The position numbers and the translations under genes were made by a program. Of a stretch of 64,000 nt of DNA, positions 8,597 through 17,107 are shown piece by piece (within the stretch, counting starts at the first letter, position 1; the number at the start of each line of letters is the position of its first letter). Source of the stretch: an uncultured Ilumatobacter sp. (GTDB lineage Bacteria; Actinomycetota; Acidimicrobiia; Acidimicrobiales; Ilumatobacteraceae); NCBI GenBank assembly GCA_905480335.1, contig CAJQPY010000011.1, positions 62,001-126,000 on the forward strand. Reading direction: 5' to 3'. The notes under the pieces are model-generated. The model did not search any database and was not told the DNA's origin. It worked only from the letters and a program-made list of their open reading frames with translations.

Positions 8597-9481
8597 ATGC
8601 CCAACGTTTCAACACAGCTCGAGGTCGATCGACTCTCCGGGTCGCTGGGCGCCGAGATCCGCGGCCTCCGCCTGGCGGCGGCGACTTCTGAGGACGCGGA
8701 ACGGATTCATGCGCTTCTGATGGAGCATCAGGTCCTGTTCTTCCCCGGCCAGTACCCGACGCCGGATGAACATCTCGCATTCGGCCGGCTGTTCGGCGAG
8801 CTCGAATCCCACCCGAATCTGGATCTCGATGTCGAGCGCGAGCGTCCCGAGTTCTTTGAGCTCCACGCGATGGATGGTGCGGGCGGTGTCGCCGACGAGT
8901 GGCACAGTGACATCACGTTCGAACCGCACCCGTCGAAGTTCGCCATCCTCCACATGAAGGTCTGTCCGGCGGTGGGAGGCGACACGCTGTGGGCCAACGC
9001 CTACAGAGCGTACGACGAGTTGTCGGGACCGATGCAGGCGATGTGTGACGGCCTGACGGCACTCCACGACGCCAGCGCCCACCTCGTGCCGGACAAGATG
9101 CACATCCATCCCGTCGTGCGTGTCCATCCTGAAACCGGCAAGCGGTCGCTGTTCGTCAACGAACACTTCACCCGTCGGATCGTGGAGCTCAGCGATGCCG
9201 AGTCGACGATGTTGCTCACCTACCTATCGCAGTGGATCCATCAGCCACGCTTCACGGTCAGATACCGATGGAGTGCCGGCACAGTCGCGATGTGGGACAA
9301 CCGGTGCACGCAGCACCATGTCCTGAACGACTTCGTCGGCGAACGCGTGATCCAACGTGTCACGGTGATGGGGGATGACCCGCAGGCAGCCGTGCCGTCA
9401 CCTTGGGAGCCCTACGGTTCGAAGACGGCATCGTTCTGGCGGGACACCAAAATGCGCCAGCAACTCACTCGGCAGCGCTGA
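8597..9481 (+). CDS. TauD/TfdA-family Fe(II)/2-oxoglutarate dioxygenase
   Basis: A 294-aa non-haem iron dioxygenase. The HxD iron ligands are H103 and D105 (WHSDITF), the distal His is at 240-241 in WDNRCTQHHVL, and the 2-oxoglutarate-binding Arg is R254. These are the complete catalytic set of TauD (taurine), AtsK (alkyl sulfate) and TfdA enzymes, which hydroxylate next to the sulfonate or sulfate group to release sulfite, sulfate or an aldehyde. It is divergent from the sulfatase, which favours a sulfate-ester or sulfonate substrate, although this family is broad. Confidence 0.88.
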   Translation: MPNVSTQLEVDRLSGSLGAEIRGLRLAAATSEDAERIHALLMEHQVLFFPGQYPTPDEHLAFGRLFGELESHPNLDLDVERERPEFFELHAMDGAGGVADEWHSDITFEPHPSKFAILHMKVCPAVGGDTLWANAYRAYDELSGPMQAMCDGLTALHDASAHLVPDKMHIHPVVRVHPETGKRSLFVNEHFTRRIVELSDAESTMLLTYLSQWIHQPRFTVRYRWSAGTVAMWDNRCTQHHVLNDFVGERVIQRVTVMGDDPQAAVPSPWEPYGSKTASFWRDTKMRQQLTRQR

Positions 9482-9526
9482 CCCTCGAAGGCGCAGGTCC
9501 GTACCGGCATCCGCGAGACTCGGTGC

Positions 9527-10180
9527 ATGGCTGAGCTGTACGACGTGATGAGCACCCTGCGAGCGGTGCGCAAGCTGCGACCCGATCCGATCCCTCCAGA
9601 GGTGCTCGACCGAGTGCTCCAGGCTGCGTGCTGGGCTCCGACAGGCGGCAACACCCAGCCGTGGCGCGTCGTCGTCGCGACTGCTGCCGAAACGAAGCAG
9701 GCCCTCCAGGAGATCTACGAGCCCGAATGGGAGCGGTATTCGGCCGGCTTCATGAAGATGATGGCCGGCTTGCCGCCCGAGCAGCTCGCCAAGTGGGAGC
9801 GGATCGTTGCCGCCGGCGATCATCTGGCGCAGAACCTCGCCAAGGCGCCGGCGATCCTGATGTTCTGTGCGAACCCGGCGCTGATGGCGATCACCGATTC
9901 CAAGCTCGACCGCGTGAGCATGGTGGGTGGCGGCTCGGTCTATCCGGCCGTGCAGAACGCGATGCTCGCGTGTGTACAAGAGGGCCTCGGCTGCACGCTG
10001 ACGACGCTGCACTGCTTGCACGAGGACGCGGTCAAGGACGTGCTCGGAATCCCGGCCGAGTGGGCGACGGTCGGCATGGTCCCCATCGGCTACCCCATCG
10101 GCAAGGGACACGGGCCGATCACCCGCCAGCCGCCATCGGCGATGGCCTACCGGGATCGTTTCGGCGAGGCCTGGAGCTGA
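9527..10180 (+). CDS. Nitroreductase-family FMN oxidoreductase
   Basis: A 217-aa protein with the nitroreductase fold pattern: an N-terminal RAVRKLRPDPIP segment for FMN phosphate contact, then APTGGNTQPWRVVV for the FMN ring, and a C-terminal GYP motif before the end. Family members reduce nitro compounds, quinones or enones with NAD(P)H, and some are dehalogenases or F420-independent reductases. It starts 45 bp after the dioxygenase and may be co-transcribed with it. A strong hairpin follows at 10219-10248. Confidence 0.82.
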   Translation: MAELYDVMSTLRAVRKLRPDPIPPEVLDRVLQAACWAPTGGNTQPWRVVVATAAETKQALQEIYEPEWERYSAGFMKMMAGLPPEQLAKWERIVAAGDHLAQNLAKAPAILMFCANPALMAITDSKLDRVSMVGGGSVYPAVQNAMLACVQEGLGCTLTTLHCLHEDAVKDVLGIPAEWATVGMVPIGYPIGKGHGPITRQPPSAMAYRDRFGEAWS

Positions 10181-10218
10181 GCGGCGTTCGCCAACCTGCT
10201 TGCGGATCCCAAAAACAA

Positions 10219-10248
10219 CGAAAACCCCCACCGAAGCGAGGGTTTTCG
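10219..10248 (-). terminator. Rho-independent terminator, probably the original tRNA-Thr terminator
   Basis: A perfect 9-bp stem (CGAAAACCC paired with GGGTTTTCG) with a 12-nt loop. On the minus strand it is followed by TTGTTTTT, giving a proper U-tract. It abuts the displaced tRNA 3' fragment, so I read it as the terminator that originally served the tRNA-Thr gene on the minus strand. It would also stop transcription arriving from the nitroreductase gene. Confidence 0.8.
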
Positions 10249-10287
10249 TGGAGCCCAAACCGAGAGTCGAACTCGGGACCTACGCAT
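10249..10287 (-). repeat. Displaced 3' end of tRNA-Thr (putative att half-site)
   Basis: Thirty-nine nucleotides identical to 19508-19546 except at 10258 (A versus G at 19517). They cover encoded CCA, acceptor 3' strand, T-arm, variable loop and the anticodon 3' stem of tRNA-Thr(CGU), and the match stops inside the anticodon loop. The same orientation as the intact gene, together with the adjacent terminator, makes this the partner direct repeat expected after tRNA-directed integration. Confidence 0.85.
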
Positions 10288-10664
10288 GAATACTGAGTGG
10301 CCAACGCACCACTTCCCGGCCGATCCGCATAGGAGACAATTGCCTACGGGTTATCGACAGTCTCAAGCCAGACGCCCTGTTCGAAGCCGCCGCGTTGAGA
10401 GTGTGTGTTCTGGGCGAGTAGTCCATACTGCTCGGACACCTCCGGCCGAAATGTCATTGAATGCTTGTCGGAGTGTCCGGTCGTGTTCAGACGGAGTTGT
10501 CTCGGAGCACCCTTGGCTGGAGCACCCTTGGCTTAGGCACCAGCACCAACGTCTTTGTCCACATCAAAAAAGTTTTCTCGTGGACATGTAACAAATTCGG
10601 TTCCGTCGACGATCACTCTGTTACTCGCCCACCGACGGGCGGGCCACCTCAAGGGAGAAATACC
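10288..10664 (+). promoter_or_regulatory. Leader and promoter region of the Tad operon
   Basis: About 375 bp without a convincing gene between the left repeat and the pilin gene. It contains a perfect tandem duplication at 10504-10533 and ends with a strong Shine-Dalgarno (AAGGGAGA) 6-7 nt before the pilin start. It must hold the promoter for the whole pilus operon. I could not single out -35/-10 boxes with confidence. Confidence 0.5.
10504..10533 (+). repeat. Perfect 15-bp tandem duplication upstream of the pilin gene
   Basis: GGAGCACCCTTGGCT occurs twice head to tail with no gap. It lies about 130 bp before the Flp start, within the probable regulatory region. It could be a pair of regulator half-sites or a recent slip duplication. 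Confidence 0.75.
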
Positions 10665-10847
10665 GTGAATCGAATTCTTATCAACCTCGCAAACCGCTAC
10701 CGCGAACTCGGCCAAGACACTGACGACACCGGGGGTGTCGCCGCTGAGTACGGCGTTCTACTCGCCGGAATCGTTGCTGTAGTCGCCATCGCCGCAGCCG
10801 CACTCGGCACACGTGTCGGTGGCCTATTTGACGGAATCCTGGCCTAG
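10665..10847 (+). CDS. flp: Flp-type pilin
   Basis: A 60-aa pilin starting at GTG 10665 behind an excellent Shine-Dalgarno. The mid-region carries the prepilin peptidase site G|GVAAEY, giving Glu at +5 and Tyr at +6 as in Flp pilins, followed by the hydrophobic helix GVLLAGIVAVVAIAAAALG and a short tail. After processing it would leave a mature subunit of about 36 residues that polymerises into thin Flp fibres for adhesion. It is the first gene of the Tad operon. Confidence 0.92.
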   Translation: MNRILINLANRYRELGQDTDDTGGVAAEYGVLLAGIVAVVAIAAAALGTRVGGLFDGILA

Positions 10848-10851
10848 TCGC

Positions 10852-11313
10852 ATGAATCTCCCTTTCCGTCCCGGTCGGCGTTGTTACGACGTCGGACTGG
10901 GACGGACCGGGGTAGACGGTCTCGTTGCTGAGCCCAGCGATGAAGCCAAGACCGAACGCGACGGTGGCGTTGCCGCAGTGGAGTTCGCGCTTGTGCTGCC
11001 TCTGTTGATTATGTTGATCTTTTCCGCAGTCACCGCCGGCAGCATCGGTGCAGCCCAACTGCACGTGAACTCCACGTCCCGAGATGCTGCCCGCGCCGGC
11101 GCACTCGATACCGGTAGCGGATGTGCTTTAGCCGCCGCCCGACTGGCTGACGCGACAGCAAGCCTCGGCAGTACCAACTGCATCAGTGTTGCGACATGTC
11201 CTGGTGTCGACTCCGTCGTCCGTATCGACGCGACCCGGGCTGTCACCATCCCCTTCATCGGCGACCGCACGATCGATCTCTCCTCAACGGCCAGCTACCG
11301 CTGTGAGATCTGA
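10852..11313 (+). CDS. tadE: TadE-like minor pseudopilin
   Basis: A 153-aa protein beginning 5 nt after the pilin stop. Around residue 37-60 it has DGGVAAVEFALVLPLLIML, a prepilin-like cleavage site with Glu at +5 and a single hydrophobic helix, then a Cys-containing extracellular domain. TadE/TadF pseudopilins prime or cap Flp assembly. An upstream in-frame ATG at 10813 lies within the pilin gene and is rejected. The unusual 35-residue N-terminal extension before the helix is basic then acidic. Confidence 0.85.
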   Translation: MNLPFRPGRRCYDVGLGRTGVDGLVAEPSDEAKTERDGGVAAVEFALVLPLLIMLIFSAVTAGSIGAAQLHVNSTSRDAARAGALDTGSGCALAAARLADATASLGSTNCISVATCPGVDSVVRIDATRAVTIPFIGDRTIDLSSTASYRCEI

Positions 11314-11349
11314 TCAGTTCAAGCCAACTCAACCCAGAACGCACTTCTC

Positions 11350-12312
11350 GTGAACAAGACCGACACCTCCGATCCCACACGTGATGCGGGGACGATCGCG
11401 GTCCTTGTAGCCATCGCGATGGTGCCGATCGTCGGTCTGTTCGCCGTCGTCGTGGACGCCGGCCGGGTCATCGCCGAACGCCAGCAATTACAGACAGCCG
11501 TCGAGGCTGCAGCCCTCGCCGGAGCAATCGACCGCCGCGCCGGGATTTCGGCTTGTTCCAGCGCCACCACACGCGTCGAGAACACTGTTGGTACCAGCCC
11601 GACTGTTACCTGCTCCACAACCGGAACTGCCACGGGTGGAACCGTCACCGTCAGCGCCTCCACCACTAGCAACCTCAGCCTCGGAGCGCTGTTTGGACGA
11701 TCCTCAGCCGACATCACCACGACTGCGGGTGCACGTTCCGGAGGCGCCACAGGCGTAACCGGTGTTCGGCCGCTGTCGATCTGTGCTGAACATCCAGCCC
11801 TGCTGGCGTGGCTTGCCTCGGGCTTGACCGACACAGCGACGTACTCGGTCGGTATCGAATCTGACGGAACAAGCTGTGGGGGCGACATCGCGGGCAACTG
11901 GGGTGTGCTCGACTTTGATGGCGGATCGAACTCCATGGCGATCACCCAGGAATGGATCAGCAACGGATACGGCGGCGAAATTTCCGTCCCAAGCGTCATC
12001 GGAGGTGACCCTGGCATTCCCAGCCCAGCATTCGACCTGACGGACATAATCGACAAGTCCATCGTTGTGCCCATCTTCGCCACCGCCACTGACACAGGTC
12101 AGAACGCGCAGTACTCGGTCGTTGGTTTCGTCGGCATTGTTATCGAAGGCGCCACGTTGAACGGCCCCGCCAGTGAGCGTCACGTGCTTCTGCGGTTCAC
12201 TACCGACACCGGTACGGCCACCACTACCAGCTGCTGCACAGACGATGCGGAGATCAATGCTGGCATCACCGCTGCACGCTTATGCAACTTAGACGGAATA
12301 GGAGACTGCTGA
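11350..12312 (+). CDS. tadG: TadG-like pilus assembly protein
   Basis: A 320-aa protein starting at GTG 11350. The N-terminus carries the Tad domain: RDAGTIAVLVAIAMVPIVGL as the membrane anchor, then VVDAGRVIAERQQLQTAVEA, the signature that follows it. The remainder is a Ser/Thr/Gly-rich secreted domain with several cysteines and no von Willebrand domain, shorter than proteobacterial TadG. It probably sits at the outer side of the membrane near the pilus base. Its stop overlaps the next start. Confidence 0.82.
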   Translation: MNKTDTSDPTRDAGTIAVLVAIAMVPIVGLFAVVVDAGRVIAERQQLQTAVEAAALAGAIDRRAGISACSSATTRVENTVGTSPTVTCSTTGTATGGTVTVSASTTSNLSLGALFGRSSADITTTAGARSGGATGVTGVRPLSICAEHPALLAWLASGLTDTATYSVGIESDGTSCGGDIAGNWGVLDFDGGSNSMAITQEWISNGYGGEISVPSVIGGDPGIPSPAFDLTDIIDKSIVVPIFATATDTGQNAQYSVVGFVGIVIEGATLNGPASERHVLLRFTTDTGTATTTSCCTDDAEINAGITAARLCNLDGIGDC

Positions 12313-12971
12313 TGTCCCGCAAACCTGAGACCTCATCGACCAAACCACCCCGCATTCGGGCTCATAGTTCAAAGCTGGGCCTGCAACGGATTGCGATCCC
12401 ATTCATCGCATTCGCCACGACTGCAGGGGGTCTTTTCATGCTGACCACAAACGGGACCTCAACCGAAGAGGTCAATCCTGATGGGATTGCGACCGTTGTT
12501 GTCTTAAGTGCCTTACCGGCAGGCGCGCCGACAGCCGACGTCATCGCATCCAGCGAGGTACGCATGCTGCCCGGCAGCGCTCGTGCCGAGGGCGCGCTCA
12601 CCGAACTCGACGCGATTCCGTCGGGCGTGTTGGCCGCCGATCTGGTTCCCGGTCAACAGGTGCTGATGACCTCAGTCGCCGATGATGTCGTCGATGCACT
12701 GGGCGCCGGTCTAGTGGCCGTGTCGGTCCGTCTCGATCCGCAACGCTGGGCCGGACCGCTCACGACGACCGGCGATACGGTCACTGTGCACGATGTTGGT
12801 GACAATGCCACGACGGTGATCGCCCGCGAGGTTCGCATCGTGTCCGCGCCCGACCCCTCAGAACTCGGGCCACGGTCCGAGCAGGTCATCACCCTGGCCG
12901 TTCCCGAGAACACGGCCACAGACGTCATAACCGCTGCGGCTGACAACCGTTTATGGCTGGTGGGATCATGA
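12312..12971 (+). CDS. cpaB: CpaB/RcpC-like SAF-domain pilus protein
   Basis: A 219-aa protein with one N-terminal membrane helix (about residues 24-45) and an SAF-type segment: a first block around SSEVRMLPGSARAEGAL, then AADLVPGQQVLMTSV, the pattern by which CpaB/RcpC proteins are recognised. In Gram-negatives CpaB helps the secretin gate. In a monoderm actinobacterium it probably organises the exit through the wall. The start ATG at 12312 shares a base with the preceding TGA; the longer reading from 12282 lies inside tadG. Confidence 0.82.
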   Translation: MSRKPETSSTKPPRIRAHSSKLGLQRIAIPFIAFATTAGGLFMLTTNGTSTEEVNPDGIATVVVLSALPAGAPTADVIASSEVRMLPGSARAEGALTELDAIPSGVLAADLVPGQQVLMTSVADDVVDALGAGLVAVSVRLDPQRWAGPLTTTGDTVTVHDVGDNATTVIAREVRIVSAPDPSELGPRSEQVITLAVPENTATDVITAAADNRLWLVGS

Positions 12972-13771
12972 TTACCTTCCGCTCACGCAGCGACGACAGC
13001 GCCGAACGACACGGCATCAATCCGAGCGAGGCCCCAGTTGTGGCTGTGGTGTCACCGAAAGGCGGGAACGGTAAGACCACCGTGTCGTCGAACCTGGCCG
13101 TTGCCCTCGCGCACCGGACTGACAGCGTCATCATCGACCTGGACGTCCACTTCGGTGACGTCCAGTACGCACTGCGGATGTGCCCTGTCCACCGACTTGA
13201 CGATCTCGTTGACGCGGATAGCCGTCGGGACCCGATGTCAATGCTAAGTACCCACCCCAGCGGACTGGACGTTCTATGCGCGCCGAGCGACCCGGTGGCA
13301 GCGGACCGCATGTCGGTCGGTGATGCCTTTGGTGTGGTCGACCGCATCATCGCTGCGAACCGGCCGGTGATTCTCGACACGGCTGGTGGGATTAGCAACT
13401 ATTCACTCGGAGCGCTCGACCGTGCCACACGAGTGGTGATGGTGTGCGGCACGGATGTCCCCTCGGTGCAGGCAGGACGCAAATTGTTGGACACCATGCG
13501 TCGGCTCGACATGGACCTCAGCCACGTCGACCTACTCGTTAACCGTTCCGATGCCTGCGTCGGCCTCTCCGTCGACGATGTCGAGACCGCCCTGGACTGT
13601 CAGGCAGTGCTCGCCGTGCCCGAGCACTCGAGTCTGGCCGCCGGCATGAACTCAGGCTCACCTGTCACCGAATCGAGCCCCCGTTCATCTGTCGCTGCTG
13701 CGTTCCACCGCTACGCGGATCTCGTTCTCGGTCTGGACCTCGCCGCCGGCACTCGTCGGGGACGACGATGA
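12968..13771 (+). CDS. tadZ: TadZ/CpaE-like MinD-family ATPase
   Basis: A 267-aa P-loop ATPase with the deviant Walker A KGGNGKT at residues 31-37, a DLDVHFGDVQ segment for the switch/Walker A' region, and the ILDTAG block. CpaE/TadZ proteins place the pilus machine, often at the pole. The receiver-like N-terminal domain found in longer CpaE members is absent, so only about 20 residues precede the ATPase core. It overlaps the CpaB stop as ATGA and the TadA start likewise, showing tight translational coupling. Confidence 0.87.
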   Translation: MITFRSRSDDSAERHGINPSEAPVVAVVSPKGGNGKTTVSSNLAVALAHRTDSVIIDLDVHFGDVQYALRMCPVHRLDDLVDADSRRDPMSMLSTHPSGLDVLCAPSDPVAADRMSVGDAFGVVDRIIAANRPVILDTAGGISNYSLGALDRATRVVMVCGTDVPSVQAGRKLLDTMRRLDMDLSHVDLLVNRSDACVGLSVDDVETALDCQAVLAVPEHSSLAAGMNSGSPVTESSPRSSVAAAFHRYADLVLGLDLAAGTRRGRR

Positions 13772-15231
13772 GTCTCGCCGCTCGTGTGGACCGGGCCCAC
13801 TCCACCTCCGACCGCGACGAACATCCGACCGCCGCGGCTCAAGGTCCGTCGATGAACGGTGCAGAACAAGATCACACCATCGAACAGGGAACGACCAAAG
13901 AGTCACTTGTCGACGAGTTGCCCATCGCTGATACGACCCCCGTCGGAAACAGCGGACAAGAACGCATCACGCGGCTCGACGAGGTGATAACCGAGCAGGG
14001 CCATTCCAGCACCATCGACCGAGACGTCGTGCTTCGTGTCGTCGGCGAGGTCCGCGAGGCCATCGGCGACATCCCTGACCGCTCTCGACTTTCCGATGAC
14101 CGCCTGCGAGCCCTCGTCGAACAACAGACCGTCGCCGTGTTGTCTGTCCAGGACGAACAACTAGATCGCGTGACGGTTACTGCCATCCGCCGGGCTGTCG
14201 CTGCTGAACTACTTGGTTTCGGTCCACTGCAAGAGTTGCTCGACCGCGACGATATATCCGAGATCATGGTGAATGGTCATCGCAACGTTTTCGTCGAACG
14301 GAGCGGTCGCCTTGAAGCCGCTGACACCGTGTTCGAGAATGAGGAACAACTAATGCTCGGAATCGAGCGGATGGTTCGTACCTCGGGACGTCGCGTTGAC
14401 CAGTCCTCACCGATGGTAGATGCCCGATTACCGGACGGTTCACGACTCAATGTTGTACTCCCTCCGTTGGCCGTGGATGGGCCATCAGTCACCATTCGCA
14501 AGTTCACTGAACAACATCTGACCAGCACCGAACTTGTCTCCCGTGGCGCCATGACCGATGCTGCCGCGGCGCTGCTACAGGCGGCAGTGGAGCGGCGCAT
14601 GAACATCATTGTGAGTGGTGGTACCGGCACCGGTAAGACCACCATGCTCAATGTTCTGTCGTCGAACATCGGTCGCACCGAACGGGTCGTCACCGTCGAA
14701 GATGCGGTGGAGCTCAGCCTTGACCTTCCGAACCTCATCCGACTCGAGGCGCGGCCCGCCAACACAGAAGGAGCTGGCGAAGTCACCATCAGGGATCTGG
14801 TGCGTAACAGTCTGCGCATGCGGCCGGATCGAATCATCGTGGGCGAGGTCCGCGGTGCAGAGGCCCTCGACATGCTGCAGGCAATGAACACTGGGCACGA
14901 CGGTTCGTTGTCGACCGTTCATGCCAACACGCCTCGCGATGCTGTCCGGCGACTCGAAACGATGGTTCTCTTCGGAGGGATCGATCTGCCGCTGCGAGCT
15001 ATCCGGGAACAGATCGCCTCTGCGGTCGACCTGGTAGTGCAACTCACCCGCCTCAACGATGGCCGTCGCGTGGTGTCGTCGATTACCGAGGTTGTCGGTC
15101 TGGAGGGTGATGTGGTGTCAATTGCCGACCTGTTTACCCGTCAGATGATTGGCGACCGCGAGGCGCTAACCCCCACTGGGGTGATCTCACGCACCCTCGG
15201 TGTCGTCGAAGATCGCGAAGCCAGGTTATGA
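13768..15231 (+). CDS. tadA: TadA/CpaF secretion ATPase
   Basis: A 487-aa type II/IV secretion ATPase that powers Flp assembly. Residues 1-80 are poorly conserved and polar. The N-terminal domain (about 85-260) has EIMVNG and the GRRVDQSSPMVDARLPDGSR Arg/Asp boxes. Walker A is GGTGTGKT at 284-291, followed by the Asp box, the IIVGEVRG Walker B and the STVHAN His box. These are complete, so the motor should be active. It is coupled by ATGA overlaps to tadZ and tadB. Confidence 0.94.
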   Translation: MSLAARVDRAHSTSDRDEHPTAAAQGPSMNGAEQDHTIEQGTTKESLVDELPIADTTPVGNSGQERITRLDEVITEQGHSSTIDRDVVLRVVGEVREAIGDIPDRSRLSDDRLRALVEQQTVAVLSVQDEQLDRVTVTAIRRAVAAELLGFGPLQELLDRDDISEIMVNGHRNVFVERSGRLEAADTVFENEEQLMLGIERMVRTSGRRVDQSSPMVDARLPDGSRLNVVLPPLAVDGPSVTIRKFTEQHLTSTELVSRGAMTDAAAALLQAAVERRMNIIVSGGTGTGKTTMLNVLSSNIGRTERVVTVEDAVELSLDLPNLIRLEARPANTEGAGEVTIRDLVRNSLRMRPDRIIVGEVRGAEALDMLQAMNTGHDGSLSTVHANTPRDAVRRLETMVLFGGIDLPLRAIREQIASAVDLVVQLTRLNDGRRVVSSITEVVGLEGDVVSIADLFTRQMIGDREALTPTGVISRTLGVVEDREARL

Positions 15232-16073
15232 CCACTGGTTCCGCCACTATCGCATCGCTCGCCGTCGGTACCGGTGTCGCGGTTGCTCTCACGTGGTTGA
15301 TCGACGCTGGTGTACGCCGTCGCATTAGCCGTGCTGCGCGCACACAGATCGGCCTCGAACGCGAGGTCACTCCCCGGGAACTTCCCCGCGGCAGCACGCC
15401 CATGGTTGCCGCTGTCATTTCCACCGCTCTGATCGCGGTCGCTCTGGTTGGACCTGTCGGCATTCTCCTTGGGGCCCTTCCGCCTGTCATCTGGCGCGTC
15501 GTCACGTCACGTCGGCGGCGTGCGCGTCGTACCGCGCTCGACGCAGCCCTCGGCGGTGTACTTCAGCTTCTGATCGATCAGTTGCGGGTCGGACGTGACC
15601 TCACGGGTGCCATGCAGGCGATCGTGGACCGCGCTGATGCCCCTCTTGACGAACTCCTCGAGAACGTTCTGGCCGCAGTGCGTTTAGGCGCTCCTATTCA
15701 CGAGGTGCTTGAGGAGATGGCTTCTGCGGAGAGCAGCCGCCACCTTGATGTCATTGCGTCGGCGATCGGGCTGCACGCGCACCACGGGGGGTCGCTCACC
15801 GAGATCCTGACCACCGTTGCTGAATCGATCGATGCCGAGGACAACCTCCGTCGCGAAGTGGAGACACTCACGGCCGACGCCCGCCTTAGTGCCCAGGTGC
15901 TGCTCGGGCTTCCAGTGGCGGCACTTGCTCTGTTGTCGCTGCTCAGCCCTGGGTACGCCACGCCGCTCTTCTCCACATCGGCTGGCCAGACGATGTGCAT
16001 CATTGCTGGAATTCTGGGTAGCGCTGGCTGGTGGTGGCTGCGCACACTGAGCCGCGTGGGAGATGCGTTATGA
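15228..16073 (+). CDS. tadB: TadB inner-membrane platform protein
   Basis: A 281-aa T2SSF-domain membrane protein. A first hydrophobic segment near the N-terminus, another pair around 60-95, the cytoplasmic T2SSF helical domain (LLIDQLRVGRDLTGAMQAI through SLTEILTTVAESID) and two C-terminal helices follow the TadB plan. With TadC it forms the platform that TadA acts on. Start and stop both overlap neighbours by 4 nt. Confidence 0.9.
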   Translation: MTTGSATIASLAVGTGVAVALTWLIDAGVRRRISRAARTQIGLEREVTPRELPRGSTPMVAAVISTALIAVALVGPVGILLGALPPVIWRVVTSRRRRARRTALDAALGGVLQLLIDQLRVGRDLTGAMQAIVDRADAPLDELLENVLAAVRLGAPIHEVLEEMASAESSRHLDVIASAIGLHAHHGGSLTEILTTVAESIDAEDNLRREVETLTADARLSAQVLLGLPVAALALLSLLSPGYATPLFSTSAGQTMCIIAGILGSAGWWWLRTLSRVGDAL

Positions 16074-16963
16074 CCAGCACCGCATTAGGTGTGTTGCTGG
16101 CTGCGACCGGTGTCGCGTTGATCGCCAACCTAGTGACCTCGCGCCGAGTTCAGCTCTCAGTAAGCGCCAGCAGCCCCGTTGCTAGCGAGGTTGACCTAGA
16201 CCACCAAGAGGACCACGACATCTCCCGTGAATCGGACGATGTCCCCGTCTTACCGTCTTACCGTCGATCCGCACTCACCGGTAGTGCTCGACTCAACTCG
16301 ATGCGAGTAGATGCCATCGGGCTTGTGAACGCCACACCAGAACGGCTCCGCGATGTGGGCCGCACCCAGTTGGTGGCCACCGGCGTTATCGCCACTCTGA
16401 TGGTCCTGGTGGTGGTGAATGACCCGACGCCCGCATCACTTGTTGCTGCGGTCATTGTCGCCGGCGGTGCATGGCAGATGCCTCTAATTGCTGCTCGCCG
16501 CCGCGAAACAGACCGTTTACGCACCCTTGATCGCGAACTTGGTGATGCTCTCGGAGAACTAGTCATGGGGGTCGAAGCAGGGCTCACTCTCGAGGCCGTA
16601 TTAGTCCGCTATGCGCAGCGCCGTACATCGCCTCTCGCGTCGGAGTTCGACCAAATGACCCAGTCGGTCCAACTCGGGGCTACCCGACGCGAAGCCATCA
16701 CTGCATTCACCAACCGAAACGACACTCCGACGGTTCGACTCTTCGCAGCCGCCGTCGAACAGAACCAGACGCTCGGCACCCCACTTGCGGGCGTGCTGCG
16801 GCAGCAGGCCACCACGATCCGCCGGCATCGGCGCCAGGCAGCAGAGACCGATGCTGCGAAGTTGTCGATGAAGATGATTTTCCCGACAATTTTCTGCATT
16901 CTTCCGGTGCTGCTCATCGTGGTTGTCGGCCCGGCGATCGTCCGACTGGTGGAGGTCTTGTGA
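16070..16963 (+). CDS. tadC: TadC inner-membrane platform protein
   Basis: A 297-aa second T2SSF-domain protein: an N-terminal helix, a paired helix region around residues 100-135, the T2SSF core (LGDALGELVMGVEAGLTLEA through TPLAGVLRQQATTIRRHRR) and a C-terminal helix. The start ATG 16070 overlaps the tadB stop as ATGA; an upstream in-frame ATG at 16031 lies within tadB. A variable polar stretch (about 30-65) separates the first helix from the rest. Confidence 0.89.
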   Translation: MTSTALGVLLAATGVALIANLVTSRRVQLSVSASSPVASEVDLDHQEDHDISRESDDVPVLPSYRRSALTGSARLNSMRVDAIGLVNATPERLRDVGRTQLVATGVIATLMVLVVVNDPTPASLVAAVIVAGGAWQMPLIAARRRETDRLRTLDRELGDALGELVMGVEAGLTLEAVLVRYAQRRTSPLASEFDQMTQSVQLGATRREAITAFTNRNDTPTVRLFAAAVEQNQTLGTPLAGVLRQQATTIRRHRRQAAETDAAKLSMKMIFPTIFCILPVLLIVVVGPAIVRLVEVL

Positions 16964-17107
16964 TGTCTCCCTTCCCACGTCACTATCGGGATGTCGATCA
17001 CGGTGTGGACGTGTCGAAGGGTGGTGAACGCTGCGAGGGACGTCGGGTACGCCCCGGTAAGTTTGGGCGATGCGCCACAGTCAGTCCTAGGGCTGAAAGA
17101 CTGGAGT

